DNA of 42,788 nucleotides from Flavobacteriales bacterium UBA1958 (GCA_002336675.1 DDEI01000099.1:1362-44149), one strand, 5' to 3'. Shown: positions 8,378-17,130, counted from the first letter of the stretch. The notes: generated by a model not told the origin, from the letters alone. Numbers and translations: made by a program.

Positions 8378-8403
8378 ATACGAAATAAATAGACAGACCA
8401 CTC

Positions 8404-8531
8404 TATATGGCAAATAGAGTTTCCAATCAAGTGTTTCATTGAAACGCCGGCAACTCTTTGATTTCGCTCAGTGCAAACTTAAAAGTTTATTGTTTTCTGC
8501 TAAACTATTTGCCATATACTAAACGTTGGAC
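8404..8531 (+). repeat. Large inverted-repeat element, attC-like
   Basis: TATATGGCAAATAG (8404-8417) is repeated exactly inverted as CTATTTGCCATATA (8505-8518), enclosing 87 bases. The interior holds two smaller hairpins: GTTTC-ATT-GAAAC around 8432-8444 and AAACTT-AA-AAGTTT around 8475-8488. Just outside the right arm is AACGTTGGAC, which contains GTTGGAC, a fit to the integron GTTRRRY box. No matching RYYYAAC box is found on the left. It follows the small membrane protein gene and precedes the end of metG. Confidence 0.6.
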
Positions 8532-8627
8532 GAAATTAAAAACATCAAGGGAAGGCTAATTTACTACCGGACGTGTTTTAGAGTGTGACTTTATAAAATA
8601 ATGAAGAATGACTCGCCTTAGCGTCGA

Positions 8628-10709
8628 TCAACTTACTCCATCACCTGCGGCTGAATCATACTTGCCATCTGGCCGAAGGAATGACAGCTTTCCTTCTGTA
8701 TTTTCTGCCATGAGAATCATTCCCTGACTTTCTATACCTTTGATCTTTCGAGAAGCTAAGTTTAAAAGAACAGTGACTTTTTTTCCTATTACTTCCTCTG
8801 GACTAAAGCTCTCAGCTATTCCGCTTACTACAGTTCTTTTATCTATTCCTGTGTCTATTAAAAGCTTCAGTAATCTATCTGCTTTTTTTACTTTTTCAGC
8901 TTCTAAAATCGTTCCTACTCTGATGTCTACTTTCATAAAATCATCGAAAGCTATTTCTTCCTTTTGAGCGTTACGCTCTAATGGTTTTGATTTAGCTGAG
9001 GTATTATCTGCTTTACTCGCTTCCAATTTTTCTACTTGTTTTTGTATAGTCTCGTCTTCTACTTTTTCAAATAAAATATCCATTTTCTTTATGGTGCTTC
9101 CTTTGGCTACTTTCTCTTGAGAGAATACCCACTCCTTATTATCAACTCCCATAGCCTGTGCTATCTGCGCGGCTTTATTCGGTAAAAAGGGAGCTAATGC
9201 CACAGTTATATTGGCCGCTATCTGAAGATGAGCGAGCATTATAGACTTCACTCTTTCGGGATCTGTTTTCTGCAGTTTCCAGGGTTCTAACGCCTGCAAC
9301 TGTCTGTTTCCTATTCTAGCCATATTCATAGCTGCGGAAAGCGCCTCTCTAAACCTGTACTTTACTAGAGAGGCTGATACTTGCTGCGCAGATGCCAATG
9401 CTTCGTCTAGTGCTTTTGTATCTTCGAGATGCAACGCTACTTCTGGCACTATACCATTATAGTACTTTAGTGTTAACACGATTACTCTATTTAGGTAATT
9501 CCCTAAAATATCGGCCAGCTCGTTATTTATTCTGTCTTTATAGTCTGTCCATGTGAACTCACTATCCTTAGCCTCAGGCATAATAGAGGTAAGCACATAC
9601 TTTAATTCATCTTGTTTTCCTGGAAAATCTTCTAAATACTCATGTAGCCAAACCGCCCAATTTCTAGAAGTAGAAATCTTATCGCCTTCTAAGTTCATGA
9701 ACTCGTTGGCAGGAACATTTACTGGGAGATTAAACCCTCCGTGCTCTTTAAGCAGTATCGGGAAGATAATGCAGTGAAATACTATGTTATCCTTACCTAT
9801 AAAATGCACTATCTCAGAGTTTTCTCCTTTCCAATAGTCTTCCCAGTTCTTTCCGTTTTTTTCTGCCCAGACTTTAGTAGCGGTAATATATCCTATGGGA
9901 GCATCTAACCAAACGTAGAGCACTTTCCCATCGGCTCCTTCAACTGGTACTTTCACTCCCCAATTTAGGTCTCTAGTCATGGCTCGAGGCATTAAACCGC
10001 CATCTATCCAGCTTTTGCACTGACCAATCACATGGTTTTTCCATTCTTTTACGTCATGGTGCATCTTCCCTTCATACTCTCCTTTTTCTATGTATTCTTT
10101 CAGCCATTCTTCATGCTGATTCATAGGTAAGTACCAGTGTGAAGTTTCTTTCATTACCGGCGTTTCTCCTGAAATAGTAGATCTCGGATTTATTAATTCA
10201 GATGGGGATAATGTACTCCCGCATTTTTCACACTGATCCCCATATGCATCAGGGTTAGCACACTTAGGACACTCTCCTGAGATATATCTATCTGCTAAGA
10301 ATTGGTCGTTTTTCTCATCATAATATTGCTCTGATGTTTTCTTTTCAAAGGATCCCTTTTCTTCTAGAACTTTAAAGAAGTCCTGCGCTGTTTGGTGGTG
10401 CTCTGGAACAGATGTTCTATGAAACATATCAAATGAAATTCCAAATTCCTCGAACGACTTGGAGATAATTCCATTGTATTTATTGACTATTTCCTTAGGC
10501 GTAATGTCTTCTTTTTTCGCTCTTAATGTAATAGCCGCACCATGCTCATCTGAACCACAGATAAAAGCTACATCCTCGCCATTCATTCTTAAGAACCTAG
10601 CATAAATGTCTGCTGGAAGGTATGCTCCAGCTAGATGACCTATGTGCAGCGGTCCATTGGCATAAGGAAGTGCTGAAGTTATTAAGTGTTTTTTCTTAGT
10701 GTTTTCCAC
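8628..10709 (-). CDS. metG: Methionine--tRNA ligase
   Basis: Charges tRNA-Met with methionine. The class I HIGH motif is at residues 22-25 (LHIGH). The zinc knuckle uses C147, C150, C160 and C163 (CPKC...CEKC). The second ATP loop reads KISTS at 344-348 instead of KMSKS, a form I recall as usual in Bacteroidota enzymes. The helical anticodon-binding domain follows. A C-terminal tRNA-binding domain of the Trbp111 type starts near residue 585 (FDDFMKVDIRVGTILEAEKV), so the 693-aa length is the long, dimerising form. It is divergent from the universal stress gene and has its own promoter with both elements at 10730-10761. Confidence 0.95.
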   Translation of the reverse strand: MENTKKKHLITSALPYANGPLHIGHLAGAYLPADIYARFLRMNGEDVAFICGSDEHGAAITLRAKKEDITPKEIVNKYNGIISKSFEEFGISFDMFHRTSVPEHHQTAQDFFKVLEEKGSFEKKTSEQYYDEKNDQFLADRYISGECPKCANPDAYGDQCEKCGSTLSPSELINPRSTISGETPVMKETSHWYLPMNQHEEWLKEYIEKGEYEGKMHHDVKEWKNHVIGQCKSWIDGGLMPRAMTRDLNWGVKVPVEGADGKVLYVWLDAPIGYITATKVWAEKNGKNWEDYWKGENSEIVHFIGKDNIVFHCIIFPILLKEHGGFNLPVNVPANEFMNLEGDKISTSRNWAVWLHEYLEDFPGKQDELKYVLTSIMPEAKDSEFTWTDYKDRINNELADILGNYLNRVIVLTLKYYNGIVPEVALHLEDTKALDEALASAQQVSASLVKYRFREALSAAMNMARIGNRQLQALEPWKLQKTDPERVKSIMLAHLQIAANITVALAPFLPNKAAQIAQAMGVDNKEWVFSQEKVAKGSTIKKMDILFEKVEDETIQKQVEKLEASKADNTSAKSKPLERNAQKEEIAFDDFMKVDIRVGTILEAEKVKKADRLLKLLIDTGIDKRTVVSGIAESFSPEEVIGKKVTVLLNLASRKIKGIESQGMILMAENTEGKLSFLRPDGKYDSAAGDGVS

Positions 10710-10729
10710 GGTAAGCGATTTTCAAAGGT

Positions 10730-10761
10730 CAAAGATACTTGCTTTTATTGGAGCATTGCAA
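10730..10761 (-). promoter_or_regulatory. Promoter of metG
   Basis: On the minus strand, TTG (10761-10759) is followed after 21 bases by TATCTTTG (10737-10730), matching the Bacteroidota -33 and -7 elements with allowed spacing. This predicts a leader of only about 15 bases before the metG ATG at 10709. Confidence 0.6.
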
Positions 10762-10794
10762 CGCTCAATAGAGAATCACTTTAAAATAACGAAC

Positions 10795-10816
10795 AAAGGG
10801 AACCGATTCCCTTTGA
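10795..10816. promoter_or_regulatory. Palindrome between metG and the stress-protein gene
   Basis: CAAAGGGAA-CCGA-TTCCCTTTG is a perfect 9-base inverted repeat with a 4-base centre in the divergent intergenic region. It has no T-tract, so it is not a simple terminator. It may be a protein-binding site or a structured leader. Confidence 0.4.
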
Positions 10817-10908
10817 CATTCTAATAACACGTTTGACAAAAGAGCTTTAAAGAAATTGCAGTCAAAAATTAGTGATTCGTTTCAATCACATTATTTGCTG
10901 CTTTAATG

Positions 10909-10916
10909 TACTTTTG
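10909..10916 (+). promoter_or_regulatory. -7 promoter box of the universal stress gene
   Basis: TACTTTTG matches TAnnTTTG and lies 26 bases before the ATG at 10943. The same octamer precedes truB and queA. No -33 element is seen at normal spacing. Confidence 0.45.
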
Positions 10917-10942
10917 TCTTTAGATAAAAAACTCGCTCGACA

Positions 10943-11794
10943 ATGGCAACAGACAAGATCCTAGTTCCAACTGACTTTACTCATGTCAGTGATATCGCTA
11001 TCGAACATGCAAAAGCGGTAGCGCTCGCAACAAAATCAAAGGTTTATGTGATTCATGTAGTGGAACATAAAAAGAACTTAAATGAAGCAAGGCTGAAATT
11101 AAATGCTCTAAAAGAGCGTGTTAAAAAGACTTTGGATCTAGATATAGAAGTAGTAGGGAGAATAGGAAATATCTATGAAGATATAGATAGTGCGGCTGTA
11201 GAGATGGACGCTTCTCTCATTATTATGGGGACTCATGGTATGCAGGGAATGCAATTTATTACTGGGAGTCGAGCGCTAAAAATAGTTACTAGCTCAAGTG
11301 TCCCTTTTATTATAACTCAAGAAAAAGGTGTAGGGCCAAATGCATATGACGATATTATAGTTCCCTTAGATCTTCATAAAGAGACAAAACAAAAATTAAA
11401 ATTAGCCGCTACAATGGCGCACTATTTTAAATCTAAAGTGCACCTGATTTCTCCAGGAGAGAAGGATGAATATCTTAGAAACCAATTAGACAGAAACATC
11501 AAGTTCGCTAATAATTTCTTCAAGGAAGAGGGTATCGAGTGCACTACTAAAATCACACAATCTGCTAGTTCTACTTCAGCTTTTGTGAAAGATGTAGTAA
11601 AGCATTCGGCTGTTGTTTCTGGGGATTTAATAGCTATTATGAATATACCTGATAATGGGTTATTCGGGATCTTCGGAACTAATTATGCTCAGCAGATGAT
11701 AGAGAATTCTTCACAGATTCCCGTGATGGTTCTTAACCCAGTAGAAACTCACATTTTAACTTACAGTTCTTTTGGAGGGTACATTCCAAGCTAA
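10943..11794 (+). CDS. Universal stress protein, two UspA domains
   Basis: A 283-aa cytosolic protein with two tandem UspA folds: about residues 3-132 and 144-270. The first begins KILVPTDFTHVSDIAIEHA and ends with an ATP-binding-like loop GTHG followed after eight residues by GS. The family pattern is G-2x-G-9x-G(S/T), so this loop is one residue short. The second domain begins DIIVPLDLHKET and ends IPVMVLNP; its glycine loop (NIPDNGLFGIFGTN) is degenerate, so it probably does not bind ATP. Such two-domain proteins are common in Bacteroidota and tied to starvation or redox stress. It is monocistronic, divergent from metG. Confidence 0.88.
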   Translation: MATDKILVPTDFTHVSDIAIEHAKAVALATKSKVYVIHVVEHKKNLNEARLKLNALKERVKKTLDLDIEVVGRIGNIYEDIDSAAVEMDASLIIMGTHGMQGMQFITGSRALKIVTSSSVPFIITQEKGVGPNAYDDIIVPLDLHKETKQKLKLAATMAHYFKSKVHLISPGEKDEYLRNQLDRNIKFANNFFKEEGIECTTKITQSASSTSAFVKDVVKHSAVVSGDLIAIMNIPDNGLFGIFGTNYAQQMIENSSQIPVMVLNPVETHILTYSSFGGYIPS

Positions 11795-11805
11795 AGTTTC
11801 GCTGA

Positions 11806-11949
11806 ACAAGCATAGGAATTTCTCTAATCTCAAGTAAGAGTGATTTGAATTTTTTACGCATATACTTTTCCATCGGATCTACCGAATTAATCTGCGTATC
11901 CATCTGAAAATAGATAGAGAATAGCATTAGACTCAAGCTTAAAATTAAT
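11806..11949 (-). pseudogene. Remnant of a SpoIIE-type serine phosphatase
   Basis: Reading leftward from 11949, the bases encode INFKLESNAILYLFSDGYAD, then a TAA (11889-11887) and FGRSDGK. After a frameshift come YMRKKFKSLLLEIREIPM and VQRN. This follows the C-terminal part of SpoIIE/RsbU-type PP2C phosphatases of Bacteroidota (...YLFSDGYADQFGG..GKKF...F..LL). The stop sits where Q is expected, so CAA to TAA explains it. Both a nonsense change and a frameshift are present, and the rest of the gene is missing; bases 11950-12060 hold a short hydrophobic reading frame that may also be debris. No intact gene lies in 11795-12106. Confidence 0.6.
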
Positions 11950-12106
11950 GCCCGTTAACTAAAGCCAAAGTTTTCATTTTATTCATCTTTAGCCAGCTAT
12001 GTGCTGCCAAATATAAAGGCACGATAACGATTAAAGTTAAATTTCTACTTCATTCATAATAAACTAGTTAAATAATCGAATTTCTGCTCTGTGAGGAGAG
12101 GGAGAG

Positions 12107-13246
12107 CTACAAGGTTCCCCTAAGCCCTTGTTCTCTTTCAATAGCCTCAAAAAGAGCTTTAAAATTTCCTTTCCCAAAGGACTGCGCTCCTTTTCTTTGA
12201 ATAATTTCAAAGAACATCGTCGGTCTATCTAAAATTGGCTTAGTGAAAATTTGAAGAAGGTAGCCTTCTTCATCTCTGTCTATTAATATTCCCAGCTCTT
12301 TTAGTGGTTCTAAATCTTCATCTATCTCACCTACTCGGTCTAAAACTGTATCATAGTAAATTGCTGGAATAATTAAGAACTCCACTCCTCTGGATTTCAA
12401 CGCCTTTACTGTCTCTATAATGTTATCTGTCGATAGCGCTATATGCTGAACTCCTGCTCCGTTATAGAAGTCTATATATTCTTCTATTTGTGATTTTTTT
12501 CTTCCTTCTGCTGGCTCATTTATAGGGAATTTAATTCGCCCGTTTCCATTACTCATTACCTTACTCATGAGAGCGGTGTACTCTGTGGAAATGTCTTTAT
12601 CATCAAATGAAACTAACTGCGCAAAGCCCATCACCTTGGCGTAAAACTCACACCACTTATCCATTTCATTCCAACCCACATTTCCTACTATGTGATCTAC
12701 AAATTTTAACCCTAGACTGGCTGGCTTATAGGCAGGGTTCCACTCAATATACCCAGGCAAAAACACCCCTGAATAGTTTTTTCTTTCTATAAAGTAATGC
12801 AGTGTTTCCCCGTATGTGTGAATTCCAGAGCGCTTTACTACTCCATGAGCATCATTAATTTCTTCAGGCTCTAAGCAAGATTTGCCTCCTCTGCTGGTAG
12901 TCTCTTTCCAAGATTTGGCAGCATCATCAACCCATATGGCTAGTACTTTTACTCCATCTCCATGGTTCTTTATGTGCTCGTTAATAACGCTATCGCTATT
13001 TAGAGGGCTAGTAAGTACAATAGTTATTTTTTCTTGACGCAACACGTAGCTAGCTCTATCTGTCATTCCTGTTTCCAAACCGGCATACGCTAAGGGCTGA
13101 AACCCAAAAGCTGTTTGATAATAGTGAGCTGCTTGCTTAGCATTACCCACATATATCTCGATATAATCAGTTCCTAAAAGAGGTAAAAAATCTTCTGCTT
13201 GAAGAACTATTTTTTCTAATTCCAAAGATGTATCGTCTTTTTTCAT
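12107..13246 (-). CDS. hppD: 4-Hydroxyphenylpyruvate dioxygenase
   Basis: Converts 4-hydroxyphenylpyruvate to homogentisate with O2, the second step of tyrosine breakdown. The 379-aa protein has two vicinal-oxygen-chelate halves. The Fe(II) ligands of the C-terminal half are visible as H185 (VDHIVGNV), H268 (VQHIALSTD) and E347 (FFEIIQRKG), the last in the family signature that ends with the C-terminal helix QSFGKGNFKALFEAIE. It starts 18 bases after hmgA on the same strand, so both form a tyrosine catabolic operon. Fumarylacetoacetase and maleylacetoacetate isomerase are not in the window. Confidence 0.96.
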   Translation of the reverse strand: MKKDDTSLELEKIVLQAEDFLPLLGTDYIEIYVGNAKQAAHYYQTAFGFQPLAYAGLETGMTDRASYVLRQEKITIVLTSPLNSDSVINEHIKNHGDGVKVLAIWVDDAAKSWKETTSRGGKSCLEPEEINDAHGVVKRSGIHTYGETLHYFIERKNYSGVFLPGYIEWNPAYKPASLGLKFVDHIVGNVGWNEMDKWCEFYAKVMGFAQLVSFDDKDISTEYTALMSKVMSNGNGRIKFPINEPAEGRKKSQIEEYIDFYNGAGVQHIALSTDNIIETVKALKSRGVEFLIIPAIYYDTVLDRVGEIDEDLEPLKELGILIDRDEEGYLLQIFTKPILDRPTMFFEIIQRKGAQSFGKGNFKALFEAIEREQGLRGTL

Positions 13247-13264
13247 TTTATCTAATTAGGTTAA

Positions 13265-14419
13265 TTACACCCAGGAAGTGACATAGTTGCCATCATCTAT
13301 ACTCATAGCCTCAGCTGTTAATTTCAGAGGTTTGAATGTATCTACCATTACTGCCAATTCCTTAGTTTCTTTTTGTCCTATACTTTTCTCCATAGTTCCG
13401 GGGTGCGGGCCATGGGGAATACCTCCTGGATGAAGGGACATAAACCCTTTCTCTACATGCTTTCTACTCATAAAGTCGCCATCGACATAATAAAGCACCT
13501 CATCCGAATCTATATTACTATGGTTGTATGGAGCGGGAACTGCTTGTGGATGGTAATCGTATAACCTCGGGCAAAAAGAACAGATCACAAAGTTATGCGC
13601 CTCAAAAGTCTGGTGAACCGGGGGTGGCTGATGAACCCTTCCTGTTATGGGTTCAAAATCGTGGATTGAGAAGGCATAAGGATAGTTATAGCCATCCCAA
13701 CCAACAACATCAAAAGGATGGCTTCCATAGACCACGCTGTGAAGCATCCCTTGTTTTTTTATTTTAATAGTGAACTCCCCTTTTTCATCATGGGTTTCTA
13801 GTTCTTCTGGAGTTTTAATATCTCGCTCGCAGAAAGGCGAATGTTCTAATAGCTGCCCAAATTCATTTCGATATCTCTTGGGTGTAACAACAGGACTAAA
13901 CGAATCTACTATGAATAACCTATTCTTTTCTGTATCAAATCTAATCTGGTAAATTATTCCTCTCGGAACAACTAAATAGTCTCCAGGTCCGAATGAAATG
14001 TTACCTAAAAGCGTTCTAAGCTTGCCGGTTCCTTCATGGATAAAAATAACTTCGTCTGCATCTGCATTTTTATAGAAGTAATCCTCATTTCCTTTTAATG
14101 GTGCCGCCACTGAAATATGAAGGTCATTATTAAACATCATTACTTTTCTGCTTTCTAGATAATCATTTTCAGGATTGACCTGAAATCCTTTTAACATTCT
14201 AGGTGTAATATGCTTATCTACGGCCGCTATTGGCTGAACTGAAACTGCTTTTCTTACAGATTTTATCTGCGTAGGACGGTGTGTATGGTATAAAAGAGAT
14301 GACATCCCATGAAAGCCTTCTGTGCCGAACAGCTGCTCATAGTAAAATTCATCTTTCCCGCTTTTGAATATTGTATGTCTTTTAGACGGTATCTCGCCTA
14401 ACTTTTGATAAAATGGCAT
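13265..14419 (-). CDS. hmgA: Homogentisate 1,2-dioxygenase
   Basis: Opens the homogentisate ring to maleylacetoacetate, the step after HppD. The 384-aa cupin-fold protein is in the short bacterial class. Likely Fe(II) ligands by comparison with the human enzyme are H300 (PYNHSNI), E307 (SDEVLYY) and H336 (IPHGPHPG). The segment VHQPPPVHQTFEAHNFVICSF is also characteristic. It is the first gene of the hmgA-hppD operon: 18 bases separate the two, and a TAnnTTTG box lies 18 bases upstream of its ATG. This gene order means the product of the second enzyme is used by the first. Confidence 0.95.
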   Translation of the reverse strand: MPFYQKLGEIPSKRHTIFKSGKDEFYYEQLFGTEGFHGMSSLLYHTHRPTQIKSVRKAVSVQPIAAVDKHITPRMLKGFQVNPENDYLESRKVMMFNNDLHISVAAPLKGNEDYFYKNADADEVIFIHEGTGKLRTLLGNISFGPGDYLVVPRGIIYQIRFDTEKNRLFIVDSFSPVVTPKRYRNEFGQLLEHSPFCERDIKTPEELETHDEKGEFTIKIKKQGMLHSVVYGSHPFDVVGWDGYNYPYAFSIHDFEPITGRVHQPPPVHQTFEAHNFVICSFCPRLYDYHPQAVPAPYNHSNIDSDEVLYYVDGDFMSRKHVEKGFMSLHPGGIPHGPHPGTMEKSIGQKETKELAVMVDTFKPLKLTAEAMSIDDGNYVTSWV

Positions 14420-14437
14420 TATAAAACAAGTTTAATT

Positions 14438-14445
14438 CAAAGGTA
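14438..14445 (-). promoter_or_regulatory. -7 promoter box of hmgA-hppD
   Basis: On the minus strand TACCTTTG matches TAnnTTTG just upstream of the hmgA ATG. No -33 TTG is found within 17-23 bases, so an activator may be needed or the call is partial. Confidence 0.4.
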
Positions 14446-14519
14446 ACGGATTGGTGTGAGGTTTTATCTGATTCTTACTCTAGCTCTCTTTTTAATCTTG
14501 ACTTATTTAATTCAGAAGA

Positions 14520-15521
14520 CTATCTAAGAATGAGTTTCGTGCCTGGCTTTAATTCGGACCCAACTGTAACTCCATTCTTTTTATATAACCTCTTTAATTT
14601 TATGCCAAACCTTTGAGAAATACTTCTCATGGACTCTTCGGCTTGAACAATATATTCAGCTTGATTAGATCTAGACCTCTTAGGCTGAAGATAAATCAAT
14701 TCTCCTTCAATCAAAGTAGTGTTTTTAGGTAAGTCATTGTACTTTCTTAGAGTCCAAACTGGTAAGTCCAATTCAGTAGCAATTTTCTCTGCCGTATCAC
14801 CTGCCTTTGCTAAGGTAAATTTTATTCTGTTCTCACTTACATCTACTTTTCTCGAGGTCGAAAGGAAAATACTGGAAGGAATTGTTTTGTCATTTTTACT
14901 GTGAGGTTTAGCTTTAATTTCTTCTACTTGTACCTCTGAAGACTCCTTTTCATGCTTGTGTAAATCGTTTTTCTCTATTATTTCTACTTGTCTCTCTGAA
15001 GACTCCTTGTCATACTTGTGTAAATCGTTTTTCTCTATTATGCCTATTAGAAGTTTAGCATACGCAGGATTAGTGGCGTAACCACATTTTTTTAATCCCT
15101 TAGCCCATCCCTGATAATTTTTAATATCTAATTCGAAAAGCGAAGCATATCTTTTTCTTTTTAAAAATTGGCTGTGATCATCAAATGACTCGCTCGCATT
15201 CTTGTACTTCCTGAAGCATTCTCCTTTTTCATCATCATCATAATACACTCGCTCTCCTCTCCAGTCATGACATTTAATACCGAAATGGTTATTTGATGCC
15301 TTCGCTAAATCAGAGTTTCCATCTCCACTTTCCAGAATAGCTTGAGCTAAAGTTATACTGGCTGGGATATTGAATTCCTGCATATTTTGGATAGCAACAT
15401 CTTTCCACTTCTGAATGTAATCAGATCTAGTTATTCTCTCGCTCCCAAAAGATTGAAACGAAATAAATAGAACCCCAATAACAACAAAAACAGCTGGTTT
15501 TTTTAAAAAAAAATTATTCAT
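14520..15521 (-). CDS. Exported glucosaminidase with LysM repeats
   Basis: A 333-aa cell-wall enzyme, predicted to cleave N-acetylglucosaminyl bonds of peptidoglycan in the periplasm. Residues 1-27 are a signal peptide (FVVIGVLFISFQSFGS). A FlgJ/Acm-type glucosaminidase domain spans about 32-175, with the likely catalytic E64 in AQAILESGDG and the conserved NNHFGIKC and YATNPAYAKLL segments. A charged linker contains a 20-residue tandem duplication, then two LysM peptidoglycan-binding repeats lie at about 238-287 and 290-333. It may act in cell separation or wall remodelling. It is separated by 116 bases from the neighbouring lipoprotein gene. Confidence 0.88.
   Translation of the reverse strand: MNNFFLKKPAVFVVIGVLFISFQSFGSERITRSDYIQKWKDVAIQNMQEFNIPASITLAQAILESGDGNSDLAKASNNHFGIKCHDWRGERVYYDDDEKGECFRKYKNASESFDDHSQFLKRKRYASLFELDIKNYQGWAKGLKKCGYATNPAYAKLLIGIIEKNDLHKYDKESSERQVEIIEKNDLHKHEKESSEVQVEEIKAKPHSKNDKTIPSSIFLSTSRKVDVSENRIKFTLAKAGDTAEKIATELDLPVWTLRKYNDLPKNTTLIEGELIYLQPKRSRSNQAEYIVQAEESMRSISQRFGIKLKRLYKKNGVTVGSELKPGTKLILR
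14921..15040 (-). repeat. 60-bp tandem duplication inside the glucosaminidase gene
   Basis: Bases 14921-14980 and 14981-15040 are near-identical copies, encoding IIEKNDLHKYDKESSERQVE and IIEKNDLHKHEKESSEVQVE. The unit is exactly 20 codons, so the frame is kept. Few differences suggest a recent duplication in the linker. Confidence 0.85.
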
Positions 15522-15637
15522 GAAAGACTGCTATGATTTATAAAACAACTAGGTAAATTTAGAGACTACCACAGGAAATAAGAGCTCTTAGAACGGTAGT
15601 TTTAAACAAGACATTGTAAACAGCGCCCTTGTAGATT

Positions 15638-16144
15638 TTAGTTGTTAATGGTTTTTATTACATCTCCATTTCTATTGAAGAACTTCCATGTGCCTCTTTT
15701 TTTTCCATTACTGAAATATCCAGATATAAAAAGATAGTAATATCCTCCTTCTAGCTTGTAAACATTAGATAAGCCCTCTTCTTTCCCGGCTTCATTATAA
15801 TTTCTAATGCTCTGCAACTGCCCTGAAGGGAAAAACGCTTTCCAAACTCCATAACGCTGACCACAATTATACCGACCAGATTGTTTTGTTTCCTTATTGG
15901 GATAGTATACAGTTTCTGACCTTAATGTTTTCCCATCCTTCTCATAATGAGCAACTCTGGATGTGTCTCCGACTTCAAAAAACTCAACCACTCTTACTAA
16001 ATGAGTCGAATCATTTTTAAACTCGATAACTTTTTTTACAGAACCATTTGGGTGTATATCAGCTATAAACTCCCCTTCCTTGTGTCCACATGAGGTGAAA
16101 CAAAAAAGAACAACTAGACTAAAAACCGATAAAAATAATTTCAT
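15638..16144 (-). CDS. MORN-like repeat lipoprotein
   Basis: A 168-aa predicted lipoprotein with lipobox FTSC (cysteine at residue 19). The mature part has YwqK/MORN-variant repeats: GSVKKVIEFKNDS, GKTLRSETVYYPN, GVWKAFFPSGQLQSIRNYNEAGK and GTWKFFNRNGDVIKTI. Such beta-rich repeats are found in many Bacteroidota envelope proteins and in the YwqK family, whose members include contact-toxin antitoxins, but no toxin is next to it. Its ATG overlaps the stop of the polyprenyl synthase gene by one base (TAATG), so translation is coupled. A role tied to the membrane is inferred, not shown. Confidence 0.75.
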   Translation of the reverse strand: MKLFLSVFSLVVLFCFTSCGHKEGEFIADIHPNGSVKKVIEFKNDSTHLVRVVEFFEVGDTSRVAHYEKDGKTLRSETVYYPNKETKQSGRYNCGQRYGVWKAFFPSGQLQSIRNYNEAGKEEGLSNVYKLEGGYYYLFISGYFSNGKKRGTWKFFNRNGDVIKTINN

Positions 16145-17130
16145 TATTTTTCTCTTAAAATAGTGTAATTTACAAGAGCGGCTAAAGAATCTCTAGAAGG
16201 GGATGGGCTGAAATTTTCTAATAATTTCAATGCTAACTCAGCATACTCATCCATTTTATCAGCAGCATACTCGATTCCTCCACTGTTTCTTACATATTCC
16301 ATCACCTCTTTAACCCTATTTTTATTGTCGTTGTGCTTGCGCACTGAGTTTACTAACCACTTTCTTTTACTTCTCTCTGCATGATTCAAGGCATAAATCA
16401 GAGGAAGCGTCATTTTCCGTTCCTTTATATCTATTCCAGTCGGCTTACCCGTTTTATTCATCAGCTGATAATCGAATAAATCATCTTTTATTTGAAAAGC
16501 CATGCCCACCAATTCACCAAAGGTGTGCATTTCGTTTTGCTTTTCCAAATCTACATTAACCGAGGCTGAACCAGCCGCGCAGCATGCAGCAATCAAAGAT
16601 GCTGTCTTTTGCTTAATAATTTTAAAATACTGCTCTTCGTCGATATCTAACTTCCTAGCTTTTTCCATTTGCAGAAGCTCTCCTTCACTCATCTCCTGGA
16701 CCGCTTTAGAAACTATACCTAAGAGTTTAAACTGGCCTTTTTCAACGGAAAGTAAAAGACCTCTACTTAAAAGATAATCCCCAACTAGAACTGCTATTTT
16801 GTTTTTCCAGAGTGCGTTTAAACTAAAAAATCCTCTTCGATGACTTGCGTCATCTACCACATCATCATGAACTAAAGTAGCCGTATGAAGAAGTTCTATT
16901 AAACTGGCAGCCGTATACGTATCATCATTTATTTCTCCGTTAAGCTTGGCGCAAAGAAAGACGAACATAGGTCTCATTTGTTTCCCCTTGCGTTTAATAA
17001 TATAATGCGTAATCTTATCTAAAAGAGGAACCTCACTTTTCAATGAGTTCTTAAAATGAGCCTCAAAGATTTTGAGCTCATTCGAAATAGGTGCTTTTAT
17101 GTCAGCTACTGACTGCATTTGAGAGGACAA
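16144..17130 (-). CDS. Long-chain polyprenyl diphosphate synthase
   Basis: A 328-aa trans-prenyltransferase of the IspA/IspB superfamily that adds isopentenyl units to an allylic diphosphate, most likely to make the menaquinone side chain. The first Asp-rich motif DDVVD is at 89-93, the second DDLFD at 216-220 and a basic GKQMRP motif at 49-54. GELL, the small-residue stretch AACCAAGSASV and GKPTGIDIKERKMTLPL are also typical. Residues before the first motif are LHTATLVH, with no bulky residue blocking chain growth, which supports a long-chain product (C30-C40); exact length cannot be read. It is first in a two-gene unit with the MORN-like lipoprotein. Confidence 0.9.
   Translation of the reverse strand: MSSQMQSVADIKAPISNELKIFEAHFKNSLKSEVPLLDKITHYIIKRKGKQMRPMFVFLCAKLNGEINDDTYTAASLIELLHTATLVHDDVVDDASHRRGFFSLNALWKNKIAVLVGDYLLSRGLLLSVEKGQFKLLGIVSKAVQEMSEGELLQMEKARKLDIDEEQYFKIIKQKTASLIAACCAAGSASVNVDLEKQNEMHTFGELVGMAFQIKDDLFDYQLMNKTGKPTGIDIKERKMTLPLIYALNHAERSKRKWLVNSVRKHNDNKNRVKEVMEYVRNSGGIEYAADKMDEYAELALKLLENFSPSPSRDSLAALVNYTILREK

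Noticed and set aside
6494..8627. Mobile element with its own recombinase
   Set aside because: No transposase or integrase gene is present in either accessory stretch; only boundary-like repeats are seen.
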